64,000 nt of DNA, taken from GCA-016699835 sp964543905 (GTDB taxonomy: Bacteria; Planctomycetota; Phycisphaerae; Phycisphaerales; UBA1924). A program made the translations under genes and the position numbers. The DNA is taken from positions 173,087 to 237,086 of the forward strand of contig CAZIZO010000006.1 in assembly GCA_964543905.1 (NCBI GenBank), read 5' to 3'. Of this stretch, positions 24,136-33,371 are shown piece by piece. Each line of letters begins with the position of its first letter. The first letter of the stretch is position 1. The notes under the pieces were generated by a model that made no database searches, had not been told where the DNA came from, and saw nothing but the letters and a program-made list of their open reading frames with translations.

Positions 24136-25560
24136 ATGCGTCGAGATTGGTGCTCAAACCTCTCCCTTTCCGTCCTCGTCCCCGCGTGCATCGCACTCGG
24201 CGCGTCGGCCTCGACGTCACGTGCACAAGAGTCCTCGCCCGCATCCGATCCCCTGTCCAACGCCTCCGCGTCCGAAATGGAGTTCGGCCCGCAGGACCTT
24301 CCAGGTCAGCAACAAGGCACCCGCGAACGCGCGCCCGACGAGGTCAAGTCCGCCGACCTCCACCCCGACGCGCCCGTCTCGACCGTTTCCGCGGAAGATC
24401 GCGAGTGGTTCGGCGGCGCCAAGTTCTGGAACTGGGGGCACATGCTTGGAGACGTTGCAGGTGGCCGTTCGTTCCTTGAAGACAAGGGCCTCTCCCTCGC
24501 CTCGTCCTTCACGTTGGACTGGTCCAGCGTCTATTCCGGCGGGAGGCGCAACGTCGCCTCCACGCGCCATCTCTTCGATTTCAACGCCACCGCGGACCTC
24601 GAGAAACTCGTGAACCTCCCCGGCGCCACCGTCTACGCCGATTTCTACTCCGGCTCGATGCGCGGCGGCTCGCGCGATGTCGGCGACCTTCAGGGCATCT
24701 CGGGGCTCGACACGGGTCGCGCCGTCACGCAACTTGCCCAACTCTGGTTCGAGCAGAAACTCTTCAAGGACGTCCTCCGCGTCAAGGTGGGCAAGGTCGA
24801 TGCGAACAGCGAGTTCGCGTTCCTCCAGTCCGCCGCGGACTTCAATCACGCCTCCGTCGGCTTCTCCCCGGCACTGACCTCCTTCCCCTCTTATCCCAAT
24901 CCATCGTCCGCCGTCAACGTCTTCGTGTATCCGACCGAGCATCTCTACGCCGGCTTTGGGTTCTATGACGGCTCCGCCGCCATCGGCAACAACACCGGCT
25001 CCCTCGGCCCCGCGCCGCTCTTCCGTGGCGCCGAGTACGTCTACCTTGCCGAGTTCGGTGGCACGTGGACCAAGGACTGCTCCTTCGGCCCCGGACGCGC
25101 CGCCCTTGGCGCCTATCACCACACCGCCCCCTTCACCCAGTTCGACGGCAACACCGCCGACAACACCTCGGGCCTCTACGCGGTTGCCGAGCAACGACTC
25201 TGGTCCGCCAATCCGAAACTCGACGAAGCCCAATCACTGTGGTGCTTCGCCCAGTTCGGCTGGGCGAACGAGGACGTGTCGGCCACCCACGTGCATCTCG
25301 CGGGCGGTTTCGTCCTGCGGGGCACGTTCCCGACCCGAGAGGCCGACACCACCGGGGTCTACGCCACATGGATCAACACCAGCCGTGCTCCGGGCTCGCC
25401 TTTCACCGACGACGAACTCGCCCTCGAAGTCTACTACAAGCTCCAGGTCACCGGGTTTCTCACGCTCAAGCCCGATCTCCAATACATCATCAACCCTGGC
25501 GGCGACTCGAACAACGACGCCGCGGTCGTCGGCGCCCTGCGCCTCCAGATCGCCTTCTGA
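24136..25560 (+). CDS. OprB-like carbohydrate porin
   Basis: A 474-residue outer-membrane protein with a signal peptide (about 1-30, ending in Ala-Gln), an acidic/Gln-rich linker, then a long beta-barrel. OprB hallmarks are DWSSVYSGG and GLDTGRAVTQLAQLWFEQKL, with DVLRVKVGKVDANSEFAF and the C-terminal TLKPDLQYIINPGGD followed by a terminal Phe, the outer-membrane insertion signal. These porins allow diffusion of glucose and other sugars. Start ATG 24136 is not preceded by a strong ribosome site. It is divergent from the isomerase gene and 42 bases upstream of a glycosyltransferase on the same strand. Confidence 0.88.
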   Translation: MRRDWCSNLSLSVLVPACIALGASASTSRAQESSPASDPLSNASASEMEFGPQDLPGQQQGTRERAPDEVKSADLHPDAPVSTVSAEDREWFGGAKFWNWGHMLGDVAGGRSFLEDKGLSLASSFTLDWSSVYSGGRRNVASTRHLFDFNATADLEKLVNLPGATVYADFYSGSMRGGSRDVGDLQGISGLDTGRAVTQLAQLWFEQKLFKDVLRVKVGKVDANSEFAFLQSAADFNHASVGFSPALTSFPSYPNPSSAVNVFVYPTEHLYAGFGFYDGSAAIGNNTGSLGPAPLFRGAEYVYLAEFGGTWTKDCSFGPGRAALGAYHHTAPFTQFDGNTADNTSGLYAVAEQRLWSANPKLDEAQSLWCFAQFGWANEDVSATHVHLAGGFVLRGTFPTREADTTGVYATWINTSRAPGSPFTDDELALEVYYKLQVTGFLTLKPDLQYIINPGGDSNNDAAVVGALRLQIAF

Positions 25561-25602
25561 TCTCTCGTCCGCGCCACACCACCTCCCCATATACTCGCCG
25601 GC

Positions 25603-27246
25603 ATGCGAATCGTGCTGGTGAACTGGGCAAGGATCGCCGACGGAGCGTCCCACGGAGGCGGCGTAAACGGCTACGTCCAGTCCCTCGCCGCCGAACTCGC
25701 CGACCGCGGGCACGACGTCTCGTATCTCTCCTCCGGCACCTCCTATGTGCCCGCCTCGTGGTCGCGAAGGCCCGGCCCCTGCGAAGTTCGTCAACTGGAC
25801 GACTTCCGATCTCCGTCCGCAAGGTCCATCCGCGTCTTCGACGTCATCAACTCCCCCGTGCTCGCCCCCGGGTGGTTCCAGTTCCGCGACCCTTCCCCCG
25901 AACTTCGATCCCCGGATCTCGAACGCGAACTCGCACGCTTCCTCTCCCTCCTCCGACCTGACATTGTTCACTTCCACAACATTGAGGGCTTGAGCGCCGG
26001 CTGCCCCGAGGCCGCGAAGGCCTCCGGCGCCGGGGTCCTCTTCAGCCTGCACAACTACCACACCATCTGCCCCCAGGTCTACCTCATGCAGGGAGGCGAC
26101 ACGCCGTGCTCGTCCTTCGACCACGGGCACGCCTGCGTGTCCTGCGCACAACGGCTCAACGCCCCAACGCCGAGCGAGGAGCGTGCTCTTCGCGACCTCG
26201 CGTACGTGCAGCGCCACAAGCCCTGGCTGGCGGGCGGCCTCCGCCTCCGCCTCCCGATCCTTCGCCAAGCCGTCGCCGAGGTTGCCTCTCTCCTTCGCCC
26301 CCAGGGCACGCCCCTCCTGCCGGGCCGCGACACGCGCCTCGCCCTCCACGACGCCGCACCCCCACCTCCGGGGCCACCGATCGGCGGCCAGTCCGGGACG
26401 TGTTCCGAACAGACGGACTCTCGAGTGCAGGAGAGTGCCGCGCACGCCCCGCTCCACAACACCATCACTCCCGAGCCACCAAGCCCCAAGCCCCCGAACC
26501 ACTACGCCCATCGACGACACGCCATGGTCAGCATGCTCAACGCGTGCGACCGAGTGCTCGCCGTCTCCGCCTTTGTGCAGCACAAGTTTGAGTCGATGGG
26601 CGTGGAGCCCGCTCGCCTCCAACTCCAGCACATCGGCTCGCGCATGACGTCCATCGCCGCAGCACGTCCGTCCATTCTCCCCGACCCCCCTCCGCTCGAT
26701 CCTCCCCACCCCGTCCGCCTCGCGTTCCTCGGGTACCACAACTACTTTAAAGGGCTCCATGTCCTCGCGGACGCCCTCGACTCGCTCGCTCCCGCTCATC
26801 TCGCCCGCCTCGACCTCCGAATCCACGCGAAGGACGTGGATTCGATCGAGCATCGATTCCGTGACCTCGAACCTCGTCTTGCACGACTCATCATCTCCAA
26901 CGGCTATCGCTACGACGACATCCCACGCCTCCTCGGCACCGTCCACGCCGGCCTGGTCCCCAGCGTCTGGTGGGACAACGGCCCGCAGACCGTCATGGAG
27001 TTTCTCGCCTGCCGCGTTCCGGTCATCGCCTCCAACGTCGGCGGCATCCCCGACTTCATCACCCACGATCGCAACGGGCTGCTCTTCACCGCCAACGACC
27101 GCGCCAAACTCCGCGGCACCCTCGAACGCATCATCCTCGACCCAGCCCTTCTCCCACGACTTCGCGCCAACATCGTCCCGCCCCTCTCCATGCACGACCA
27201 CGCCGCCGAGATCGAACGCACGTACAGCGAGGTGCGGCGCGGATGA
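25603..27246 (+). CDS. Glycosyltransferase family 4 (GT-B fold)
   Basis: A 547-residue enzyme. The N-terminal Rossmann half opens MRIVLVNWARIADGASHGGG and continues to a SLHNYHTICPQVYL block with a cysteine cluster (CSSFDHGHACVSC) typical of GT4 proteins. The C-terminal half has AFLGYHNYFKGLHVL and the donor-site stretch WWDNGPQTVMEFLACRVPVI with the E-x7-E-type acidic pair. Between the halves lies a Pro-rich low-complexity insertion (about residues 235-310). The product is probably a cell-surface polysaccharide or glycoprotein glycan. Its stop overlaps the start of the next glycosyltransferase (ATGA), so the two are translationally coupled. Confidence 0.88.
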   Translation: MRIVLVNWARIADGASHGGGVNGYVQSLAAELADRGHDVSYLSSGTSYVPASWSRRPGPCEVRQLDDFRSPSARSIRVFDVINSPVLAPGWFQFRDPSPELRSPDLERELARFLSLLRPDIVHFHNIEGLSAGCPEAAKASGAGVLFSLHNYHTICPQVYLMQGGDTPCSSFDHGHACVSCAQRLNAPTPSEERALRDLAYVQRHKPWLAGGLRLRLPILRQAVAEVASLLRPQGTPLLPGRDTRLALHDAAPPPPGPPIGGQSGTCSEQTDSRVQESAAHAPLHNTITPEPPSPKPPNHYAHRRHAMVSMLNACDRVLAVSAFVQHKFESMGVEPARLQLQHIGSRMTSIAAARPSILPDPPPLDPPHPVRLAFLGYHNYFKGLHVLADALDSLAPAHLARLDLRIHAKDVDSIEHRFRDLEPRLARLIISNGYRYDDIPRLLGTVHAGLVPSVWWDNGPQTVMEFLACRVPVIASNVGGIPDFITHDRNGLLFTANDRAKLRGTLERIILDPALLPRLRANIVPPLSMHDHAAEIERTYSEVRRG

Positions 27247-28943
27247 CCTCGACCTCACGCCAGCCTCGGGTCGCCACCATCCTCGTCACCTGGAATCGCC
27301 GCGAGTCGCTCCTTCGCGCCCTTGCCGCGCACGCCGCACAGCACATCAACCTCTCCCAGATCGACATGATCGTCGTCGACAACGCCTCGACCGACGGCAC
27401 GCTCCCATCCATCCTGAACACCTACGTCGTCGACCGGATCATCGAGAATCGGGGCACCGACCTCACCTTCGACTTTCGTCCCTTCCCACCCGAGCGTGCT
27501 CAGGAAGATCATGCTCCCGCCCATGGTTCTTGCGCCGCGCCCCAGCCACACCCCTTCCGCTCCTTCACCCTCCTGCGCAACCTTGAAAACCACGGCGGCG
27601 CCGGAGGCTTCAACGCCGGCCTCGCCTTCGCACGCGACGTGCTCGACACCGATCCCACCGACCCGGTCGACTTTGTCTATCTGCTCGACGACGACGCGTT
27701 CGTCGACTCCGACACCCTCTCGCTCCAACTCGCCGCCATCGCCTCCGACCCGCGCATCGCGATCGTCGGCGCCCGCTCCGTTGATCCCACGGACCGATCG
27801 ACCACGCTGGAATCCACGGTCTACTTCGACTGGCGCACCGGGCACCTCATGGATGATGCTCCCGCCCACCATCCCCTGCACAACGCCCACCAGCAGTTCC
27901 TCGCCCAGGTTGGCTCGACCCGACGCGGCCGAAACTACTCCGGGCTCGTCGACTGCGACGTCGTCGCCGCGTGTTCACTCCTCGCCCGCACATCGCTCCT
28001 TCGCACCATCGGTCTGTGGAACCCCCGCTACTTCATCTACGAAGACGACGCCGACTGGTGCCTCCGCGCTCGGCGCGCCGGCTTTCGAGTCGTGGCGTGC
28101 ATGGACGCACGGATCTTCCATCGAACCTGGCACGCACGTCTTTCCCCTCGCCTGAACTGCATGCGCATGTTCTACGTCTCGCGCAATCGCCTCTGGACCA
28201 TGCTCCGCGTCATGCACGAGCCGCACCGCTCCGACGCGACGCGTCAGTGGCACCTCACCCTCCTCCGATTCGCCCTCGACGCCGCCTGGCACCGCCGTGC
28301 CACGCACGCCCGCCTCCTCCTGCGAGCCCTCGACGATTCCCTTCGGAACATCGGCGGGCGCTGCCCGATCGCGCTCCCCACCGAACGCACCATCGCGGAC
28401 GCGCTGCGTGCCGTCGGCGCGTTCAAGCCCGGTGCCCGCGTCGCGATCCTGTGCGACCGCCCGGGGTTCGCGGACTTCGCGGCCGACATGCGCTCGAACC
28501 TGCGCACACAACTCCAGCCGTCCGAGCACGAGCCCCACTGGATCGAACTCGCACGCAACGATCTCGCACTCCCGCCGCCATCGTGCGAGCGAATCCTGTA
28601 TTCCAGTCGCCTGCGCTCGAAACTCCGCCGTCAGCCCGTGCGCCTCTCCGCCCTCATCGTCTTCGACAGTGCCGGCGATGTCCCTCTCCTCGCCTCGTGC
28701 CCCACCATCCATATCGACGGCCCGTCCCGAACCGCCTTCGTCGAACACGATGCGCTCGCCGACCGCGTTCGCTTCACCCTCCGTTGGCTCCTCGTCGCGA
28801 TCCGTACGTGGTGGAGTCGTCAAACTCCATCTTCTCTGGGCATGGGACCGGTCGATTCGTTCCTAGGCCATACCACAACTCAACCCGGCGTCTCGCGTGC
28901 CGCTCCATCACCCGCAGCCGAACACACTTCCCTGGCCCCCTGA
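27243..28943 (+). CDS. Glycosyltransferase family 2 (GT-A fold)
   Basis: A 566-residue protein whose first 330 residues are a GT2 domain: ATILVTWNRRESLLRAL, IVVDNASTDGT, VYLLDDDAFVD (the DxD metal site) and FIYEDDADWCLRARRAGF, which fits the galactofuranosyl/rhamnosyl branch of GT2. The C-terminal part has Arg-rich helices and a Rossmann-like stretch (ARVAILCDRPGFADFA) with no clear assignment. The ATG at 27243 overlaps the previous TGA; an ATG further upstream in frame lies inside the previous gene. A His/Pro-rich loop (about 85-105) looks inserted, as in its neighbour. The pair probably builds a surface glycan. Confidence 0.85.
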   Translation: MTSTSRQPRVATILVTWNRRESLLRALAAHAAQHINLSQIDMIVVDNASTDGTLPSILNTYVVDRIIENRGTDLTFDFRPFPPERAQEDHAPAHGSCAAPQPHPFRSFTLLRNLENHGGAGGFNAGLAFARDVLDTDPTDPVDFVYLLDDDAFVDSDTLSLQLAAIASDPRIAIVGARSVDPTDRSTTLESTVYFDWRTGHLMDDAPAHHPLHNAHQQFLAQVGSTRRGRNYSGLVDCDVVAACSLLARTSLLRTIGLWNPRYFIYEDDADWCLRARRAGFRVVACMDARIFHRTWHARLSPRLNCMRMFYVSRNRLWTMLRVMHEPHRSDATRQWHLTLLRFALDAAWHRRATHARLLLRALDDSLRNIGGRCPIALPTERTIADALRAVGAFKPGARVAILCDRPGFADFAADMRSNLRTQLQPSEHEPHWIELARNDLALPPPSCERILYSSRLRSKLRRQPVRLSALIVFDSAGDVPLLASCPTIHIDGPSRTAFVEHDALADRVRFTLRWLLVAIRTWWSRQTPSSLGMGPVDSFLGHTTTQPGVSRAAPSPAAEHTSLAP

Positions 28944-29026
28944 CGCGGTCCTCTCCGTGGAGGAACCAGCACCCGTAGACCTCACGCCACTCGCCCTCCC
29001 ATCGCCATACCTTCCATCTCCGCACC

Positions 29027-29797
29027 ATGCTCCCCTCTCGGCACGATCTCTACGAGCGCTGCGTCCAGGACCCCGCCGCCCTCGTTCCGTTCCTCCTGGC
29101 GCTCCATGGTGACCAGCCGCGCGCGCTGGCCGAAGACTTCTGCGGCAGCGCCGCCCTCTCGCGCGAGTGGCTTCGACAGGTGCCCAACGCCGTCGCCCAT
29201 GCCACCGATATCGACCCCGAAATGATCGCGGTCGCCCGGCGTCATTGCTCGTCCTCGAACCTCCGGCTCACTTGCGCCAGCGTGCTCGACGCCACCCCCA
29301 CGCCCGCCGAGGTCATCTTCGTCGGCAACTTCTCGATCGGCGAACTCCACGCCCGCTCTGATCTTCTTCGCTACCTCGCCCGCGCACGCCAACGACTCAA
29401 CCCTCGCTCCATCTTCGTGTGCGATACCTATGGCGGTGAATCCGCATTCCGCCTTGGCGCGGTTCAACGCATCATCCCCCTCGAGACGCACAATTTGGAC
29501 CTCGGCCCGGCCCCCTCCCGCATCCGATACACCTGGGAGCATCGCGCCGCGAATCCACTCTCCGCGATGGTCACCAACGCCATCCACTTCCGCATCGAGC
29601 GCGATGGCGAGATCGTCCACGAACTGACCGACGCGTTCGTCTACCACTGGCGGCTCTGGAGCGTCCCCGAACTCATCGACGCGATGCATGAAGTTGGCTT
29701 CTCCCGGGTCGAAGTCCGGGACAAACTCGACCATTCCTCCATCTGCGTGAGCCCCTCCGAGAACTTCGTCGTCACCCTCTGTGCCCGAGCCGGGTAG
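29027..29797 (+). CDS. Class I SAM-dependent methyltransferase
   Basis: A 256-residue Rossmann-fold methyltransferase. Motif I is AEDFCGSAALSREW (about 34-47), the acidic ribose-binding end of strand 2 is HATDIDPEMIAVARRH, and motif IV-like EVIFVGNFSIGELHARSDL follows. The C-terminal half (FVYHWRLWSVPELIDAMHEV) resembles small-molecule methyltransferases. The substrate is unknown. It lies 83 bases after the GT2 gene on the same strand; whether it modifies a glycan is speculation. Confidence 0.75.
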   Translation: MLPSRHDLYERCVQDPAALVPFLLALHGDQPRALAEDFCGSAALSREWLRQVPNAVAHATDIDPEMIAVARRHCSSSNLRLTCASVLDATPTPAEVIFVGNFSIGELHARSDLLRYLARARQRLNPRSIFVCDTYGGESAFRLGAVQRIIPLETHNLDLGPAPSRIRYTWEHRAANPLSAMVTNAIHFRIERDGEIVHELTDAFVYHWRLWSVPELIDAMHEVGFSRVEVRDKLDHSSICVSPSENFVVTLCARAG

Positions 29798-29947
29798 CCC
29801 GACGCCCCTCCCACTCCCGGGTCGCTCGTCCATCCCGCGACCATCACCACCCAACGACGAGCAGGCCCAAAACCCGCCATCGCCTCGCAACGTATTCCAA
29901 TCCGCCGCATCCAACCGATCCCCACCCGCGTTCTCCATACGTCGCTC

Positions 29948-30931
29948 ATGTCCAGCCCCCCCACCAACGCCGACGCCCATGTTCTTCAGTGCTCCGAGGT
30001 CTGGGGCGGGAACGACAACGTCGACCGCGCGGTCACCATGATGGGCCTCGACGCCTGGGTCCTGTCTCGTCCTCACGCCGGCGACGACCAGGGTGGCGAT
30101 ATCCACTACCTCTCCTCTTGCGCCACCGGACGCATCGCGCGCCTCCTCCTCGCCGACGTCAGCGGCCACGGCCAAGTCGTGGCCGACCTCGCCCGACGCC
30201 TCCGCGACCTCATGCGCCGATACATGAACTATGTTGACCAGGGCAAACTGGTTACCGGACTCAACTCGGAGTTCGCCCAGCAGGCCTCCGCGGGGCGATT
30301 TGCCACCGCCCTCATCGCCACCTTCTGGTCACCCACCGACGAACTCGACATCACCAACGCCGGGCACCCCTCCCCGCTCATCTTCCGCGCCGAATCACAT
30401 ACATGGCAGTTCCTCGAGCAGACCATCTCGCATGAGACGGACCCCGCTCCGGCCGACAACATTCCCCTGGGAATCATCGACCAGTCGACCTACTCCCACC
30501 AGCGCATCCGACTCCACGCGGGCGACCTCGTCCTCTTTTATACCGATGCCCTCCTCGAAGCCCGCGCCGAGGGGAAGCCCCTCCTCTCCGCCCAGGGCCT
30601 CCTCCGCCTCCTCAACCAACTTGATCCGTCCTCGCCAGAGCATCTGCTGCCGGCGCTCCTCAACGCCATCCGGGACTATGCCCAAGGTCATCTCGACGAC
30701 GACGCGACACTCCTCCTCCTTCGAACCAACCCTATGAAACCAAGGCCCTCGCTCCTGGCCGGCACCATCACCTCCATCCGCCTCGGCAAGCAACTCCTTC
30801 GATCCGCGCTCCCCGGCGGCGAACGTTTTTCTCGTCCCGAACTCTCCTTCACAAACCTCTTCGGCGCTTTTTTCAACTTCGTCAACAAGTCACGCCAGCC
30901 CCCCTCAAACGGCTCATACGCACACAAATGA
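29948..30931 (+). CDS. SpoIIE/PP2C-type serine phosphatase
   Basis: A 327-residue protein with a PP2C phosphatase domain of the SpoIIE/RsbU type (about 25-260). GGD at 49-51 and ADVSGHG at 69-75 supply metal-binding aspartates; NAGHPSPLIF, FYTDALLEA and HLDDDATLLLL complete the fold. No sensor (PAS, GAF, HAMP) or membrane segment precedes it, so it may be regulated by a partner. A basic C-terminal tail of about 65 residues follows. Such phosphatases act on anti-sigma antagonists in partner-switching systems; no partner gene is in the window. Spacing to the preceding methyltransferase is 150 bases. Confidence 0.85.
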   Translation: MSSPPTNADAHVLQCSEVWGGNDNVDRAVTMMGLDAWVLSRPHAGDDQGGDIHYLSSCATGRIARLLLADVSGHGQVVADLARRLRDLMRRYMNYVDQGKLVTGLNSEFAQQASAGRFATALIATFWSPTDELDITNAGHPSPLIFRAESHTWQFLEQTISHETDPAPADNIPLGIIDQSTYSHQRIRLHAGDLVLFYTDALLEARAEGKPLLSAQGLLRLLNQLDPSSPEHLLPALLNAIRDYAQGHLDDDATLLLLRTNPMKPRPSLLAGTITSIRLGKQLLRSALPGGERFSRPELSFTNLFGAFFNFVNKSRQPPSNGSYAHK

Positions 30932-31237
30932 GCCCGGTTTCACCTTTTCTCCATCCCGCACACCCCCGCTCTTTGTTCAGATTCACCGTGAGCAGGACCA
31001 CGTCCTCGCGTTGGTCAAACTGGGGCCGGTTTTTTCAGGGCGTGCGTGTGCCGCTGCCCGGCCTCAACGCTCGCTCGTGAGGCTGACTTCATGTTCCCGC
31101 GAAACCGATCCTTCTCCTCGCTCGTAAATCTCTGCGGAAGGAGTGGCGTCCCTGACGAGCGTTCGCTCGGCCTTCGGACGCCTCGGTTTCAACGGCCCAA
31201 TGCTGCGGCCGCGTCTTGTTTTCGGAAGGGAGATTCC
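30932..31237. other. Intergenic region upstream of the dockerin protein gene
   Basis: About 306 bases with no coding frame I can support. It contains short hairpins such as CGAGCG-TT-CGCTCG near 31155-31170 and presumably the promoter of the downstream secreted-protein gene. No clear -35/-10 pair stands out. Confidence 0.4.
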
Positions 31238-32281
31238 ATGTCGTCCACGCTTTTGGGTTGTGGGCCCGCCCTCGCGCTGGCCCAGGTCGTCTTCTCATGC
31301 GCGGCGCTCGCCGCACCCATCACCCACCCCGCGCAGATGAGTTCCTGCGCCGATGTCGTCAACTTCGATTCCCTCCCCCAGGGCCCCCTCGGCAACCTCT
31401 ACCGCGACAAGGGAGCCTCCTTCACCGCCACACGCGGCCTCTCCATCATCGACATCTCCGCCATCTTCCCCAACAACCGCGTCTTCACGCAGAACAAGAC
31501 CCTCTGGCCCTGCGAATCCGAAAACGGCTGCGCCCCCAACTTCGCCGCCCTGCGCATCACCTTCGACGCCCCCGTAACCGAGGTCGGGCTTGGCTGGTTC
31601 GATCCCAACTTCGTGGGCAACACCCTCCGTGCCTACGACGCCCGTGGCGGCCTCCTCGAATCCGCCGAACCCGCTCTTTTTCCTCCCGCCACGGGTGGGG
31701 AAGCCTTCATCGGCATCCGGCGCGGCGCCGCGGAGATCGCGTACGTCGACGTCGTCCCCGCCTCGGGAGCCGACGTCTTCACCATCGACAATGTCCACTT
31801 CGCCGGCTCTCCCGTGATCACCCAACAGCCCAGCAACGTCACCTCCTGCCTCCTCGGCGCCGTCACCCTCCGTGCCGCCGCCGTCGGCGCGGGCACACTC
31901 CAATGGCAGTGGTTCAAGAACGGCCAGCCCATCGCCGACGACGATCGAATCTCTGGTGCTCAGTCCTCCTCCCTCCGTTTCCGCCGGACCGCCTTCAGCG
32001 ACGATGGCTCCTACTCGTGCCAGGTCTCCACCGCCTGCGGCAGCGCCTCCACACTCCCCATCACCCTCCAGGTCTGCGCCGCGAATGTCGATGACGGTTC
32101 CGGCACCGGCATCTGCGACGGCGGCGTCACCATCGACGACCTCCTCTTCTTCATCTTCCTCTACGAACGCGGCGACGCCCGTGCTGATGTTGACGACGGC
32201 ACCGCCACCGGCACCCAGGACGGCGGCGTCACCATCGACGATATCGTCTTCTACCTCACCCGCTACGACGCCGGCTGCTGA
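31238..32281 (+). CDS. Secreted Ig-like protein with C-terminal GC-type dockerin-like domain
   Basis: A 347-residue secreted protein. A signal peptide (about 1-25) is followed by a beta-rich module (about 30-188, with VVNFDSLPQGPLGNLY and ITFDAPVTEVGLGWFD). An immunoglobulin-like domain (about 190-273) has LQWQWFKNGQPIADD and DDGSYSCQVSTACG. The tail (about 278-347) is a duplicated DDG-type calcium loop pair, each with GGVTIDDLLFF or GGVTIDDIVFY, ending in RYDAGC. This is the dockerin-like domain ending in Gly-Cys found on many secreted Phycisphaerae proteins, presumed to anchor them at the surface. ATG 31238 has GGGAG six bases upstream; the frame opens 64 codons earlier without a signal peptide. 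Confidence 0.82.
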   Translation: MSSTLLGCGPALALAQVVFSCAALAAPITHPAQMSSCADVVNFDSLPQGPLGNLYRDKGASFTATRGLSIIDISAIFPNNRVFTQNKTLWPCESENGCAPNFAALRITFDAPVTEVGLGWFDPNFVGNTLRAYDARGGLLESAEPALFPPATGGEAFIGIRRGAAEIAYVDVVPASGADVFTIDNVHFAGSPVITQQPSNVTSCLLGAVTLRAAAVGAGTLQWQWFKNGQPIADDDRISGAQSSSLRFRRTAFSDDGSYSCQVSTACGSASTLPITLQVCAANVDDGSGTGICDGGVTIDDLLFFIFLYERGDARADVDDGTATGTQDGGVTIDDIVFYLTRYDAGC

Positions 32282-32317
32282 TCCGCCCGCCGACGCTTCG
32301 CCGCCCCGCTCCACCCC

Positions 32318-32352
32318 ACGACTCGCCCCTCCAAGGCGAGTCGTTCTCGTTT
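32318..32352 (+). terminator. Hairpin terminator between convergent genes
   Basis: Perfect 10-bp stem ACGACTCGCC / GGCGAGTCGT with a 7-base loop, followed by TCTCGTTT on the plus strand. It ends the dockerin gene transcript and may also serve the convergent gene on the other strand, whose stop lies next to it. Confidence 0.7.
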
Positions 32353-33371
32353 CACCCTCGCCCTCGCTCGCGAATCTCGTCGATCACCTCCCGGATCTCC
32401 GCCGCCATCCGCGTGTTCGGAAACTCCGCGATCACCCGCTCGCCAACCTCCGACGCCAACTTCCAGTTCCGGTCCTGCACCGCCAACTTGAACTCCGCGC
32501 CCAGGTTCTCCCTCGCCTTCGTCACCAGCCCGCGAACCAACTCCTGATACGGGGCGGCCTCCTCGGGCGTCAGGTAGAAATCAAACTCCTTGAGCACTTC
32601 GAGCGCTCGCTCCGCCCGGCCATCTTTCGCCGCAACCAAAAACTCACGCTCAAGTTCCGCGCGATACGCCGCTCGTGCATGCTCCACACGCTCCCGCAGC
32701 CCCATCGCCCGAGGCGACTCCGGCCACAGCCTCGCGATCCGTGCGGCATCGGCCATCGCCACGTCCCAACGCCGTTCTTCCAACAGTCGCTCGAACTCCC
32801 CAAGCGCCTCGTGAACCTCCCGATCCACCGTCTCCGAACGCGCCCGCTCGATCCGCTTTCGATACTCCTCCGCATCCACCCGATACCCACACCGATCCGC
32901 CAACTCTCGAACCAAAATCAGCGCCGGCTCCCAATCCCCAGCCGAGATGTCCTCTTCGATGGCCTTCACCAGCACATCCCGCTCATTGTGCCGATTCAGC
33001 ACCCGCACCGCGTCGTCCGAGAGCGTCGCCCGGCTGTTGATCTCCCGCAGCATCCGAGCGATCTCGTCCACCTTCTCCCCACCGTCATTCCCCCCCACCC
33101 CGCCCCCCACCACCTCGCTCCCCGCCCCACGAACCCCCATCAAAAACGCGATCGGCCCGGTCGTCAACACCAAGACCACGCCCGCCACCCCAACCTCCAC
33201 CCGCCCACTCGCGAGCATCACCACCGACAGCCCCAACGCCGCCACGTACGACAATGCCACCCACGGCAGCGTTCGGCTGGCCATCAACTTCCCCCACGCC
33301 GTTTCCTTCCCCTTGAGTTCTGCGACTGTGAAGGCGTATGGCGTATTCGATTCCATCGGCATCGTCCCCAT
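32352..33371 (-). CDS. Membrane protein with cytoplasmic helical-repeat (TPR-like) region, unknown
   Basis: A 339-residue protein with two membrane spans near the N-terminus (about 34-54 and 58-79), a Gly-rich linker, and a long, charged, almost entirely helical region (about 100-335). Repeated units such as AGDWEPALILVRELAD, ERRWDVAMADAARIARLWP and DRNWKLASEVGERVIAEFPN each have the spacing of a tetratricopeptide-like hairpin. I do not recognise a named family. It probably scaffolds other proteins at the inner membrane. It starts back-to-back with the structured leader and prepilin-like gene; the first Met at 33371 may be replaced by Met6. Confidence 0.65.
   Translation of the reverse strand: MGTMPMESNTPYAFTVAELKGKETAWGKLMASRTLPWVALSYVAALGLSVVMLASGRVEVGVAGVVLVLTTGPIAFLMGVRGAGSEVVGGGVGGNDGGEKVDEIARMLREINSRATLSDDAVRVLNRHNERDVLVKAIEEDISAGDWEPALILVRELADRCGYRVDAEEYRKRIERARSETVDREVHEALGEFERLLEERRWDVAMADAARIARLWPESPRAMGLRERVEHARAAYRAELEREFLVAAKDGRAERALEVLKEFDFYLTPEEAAPYQELVRGLVTKARENLGAEFKLAVQDRNWKLASEVGERVIAEFPNTRMAAEIREVIDEIRERGRG

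Noticed and set aside
25234..27258. Long antisense open frame (674 codons) across the porin and GT4 genes
   Set aside because: Overlaps two well supported genes and has no recognisable domain; high-GC antisense frames are common.
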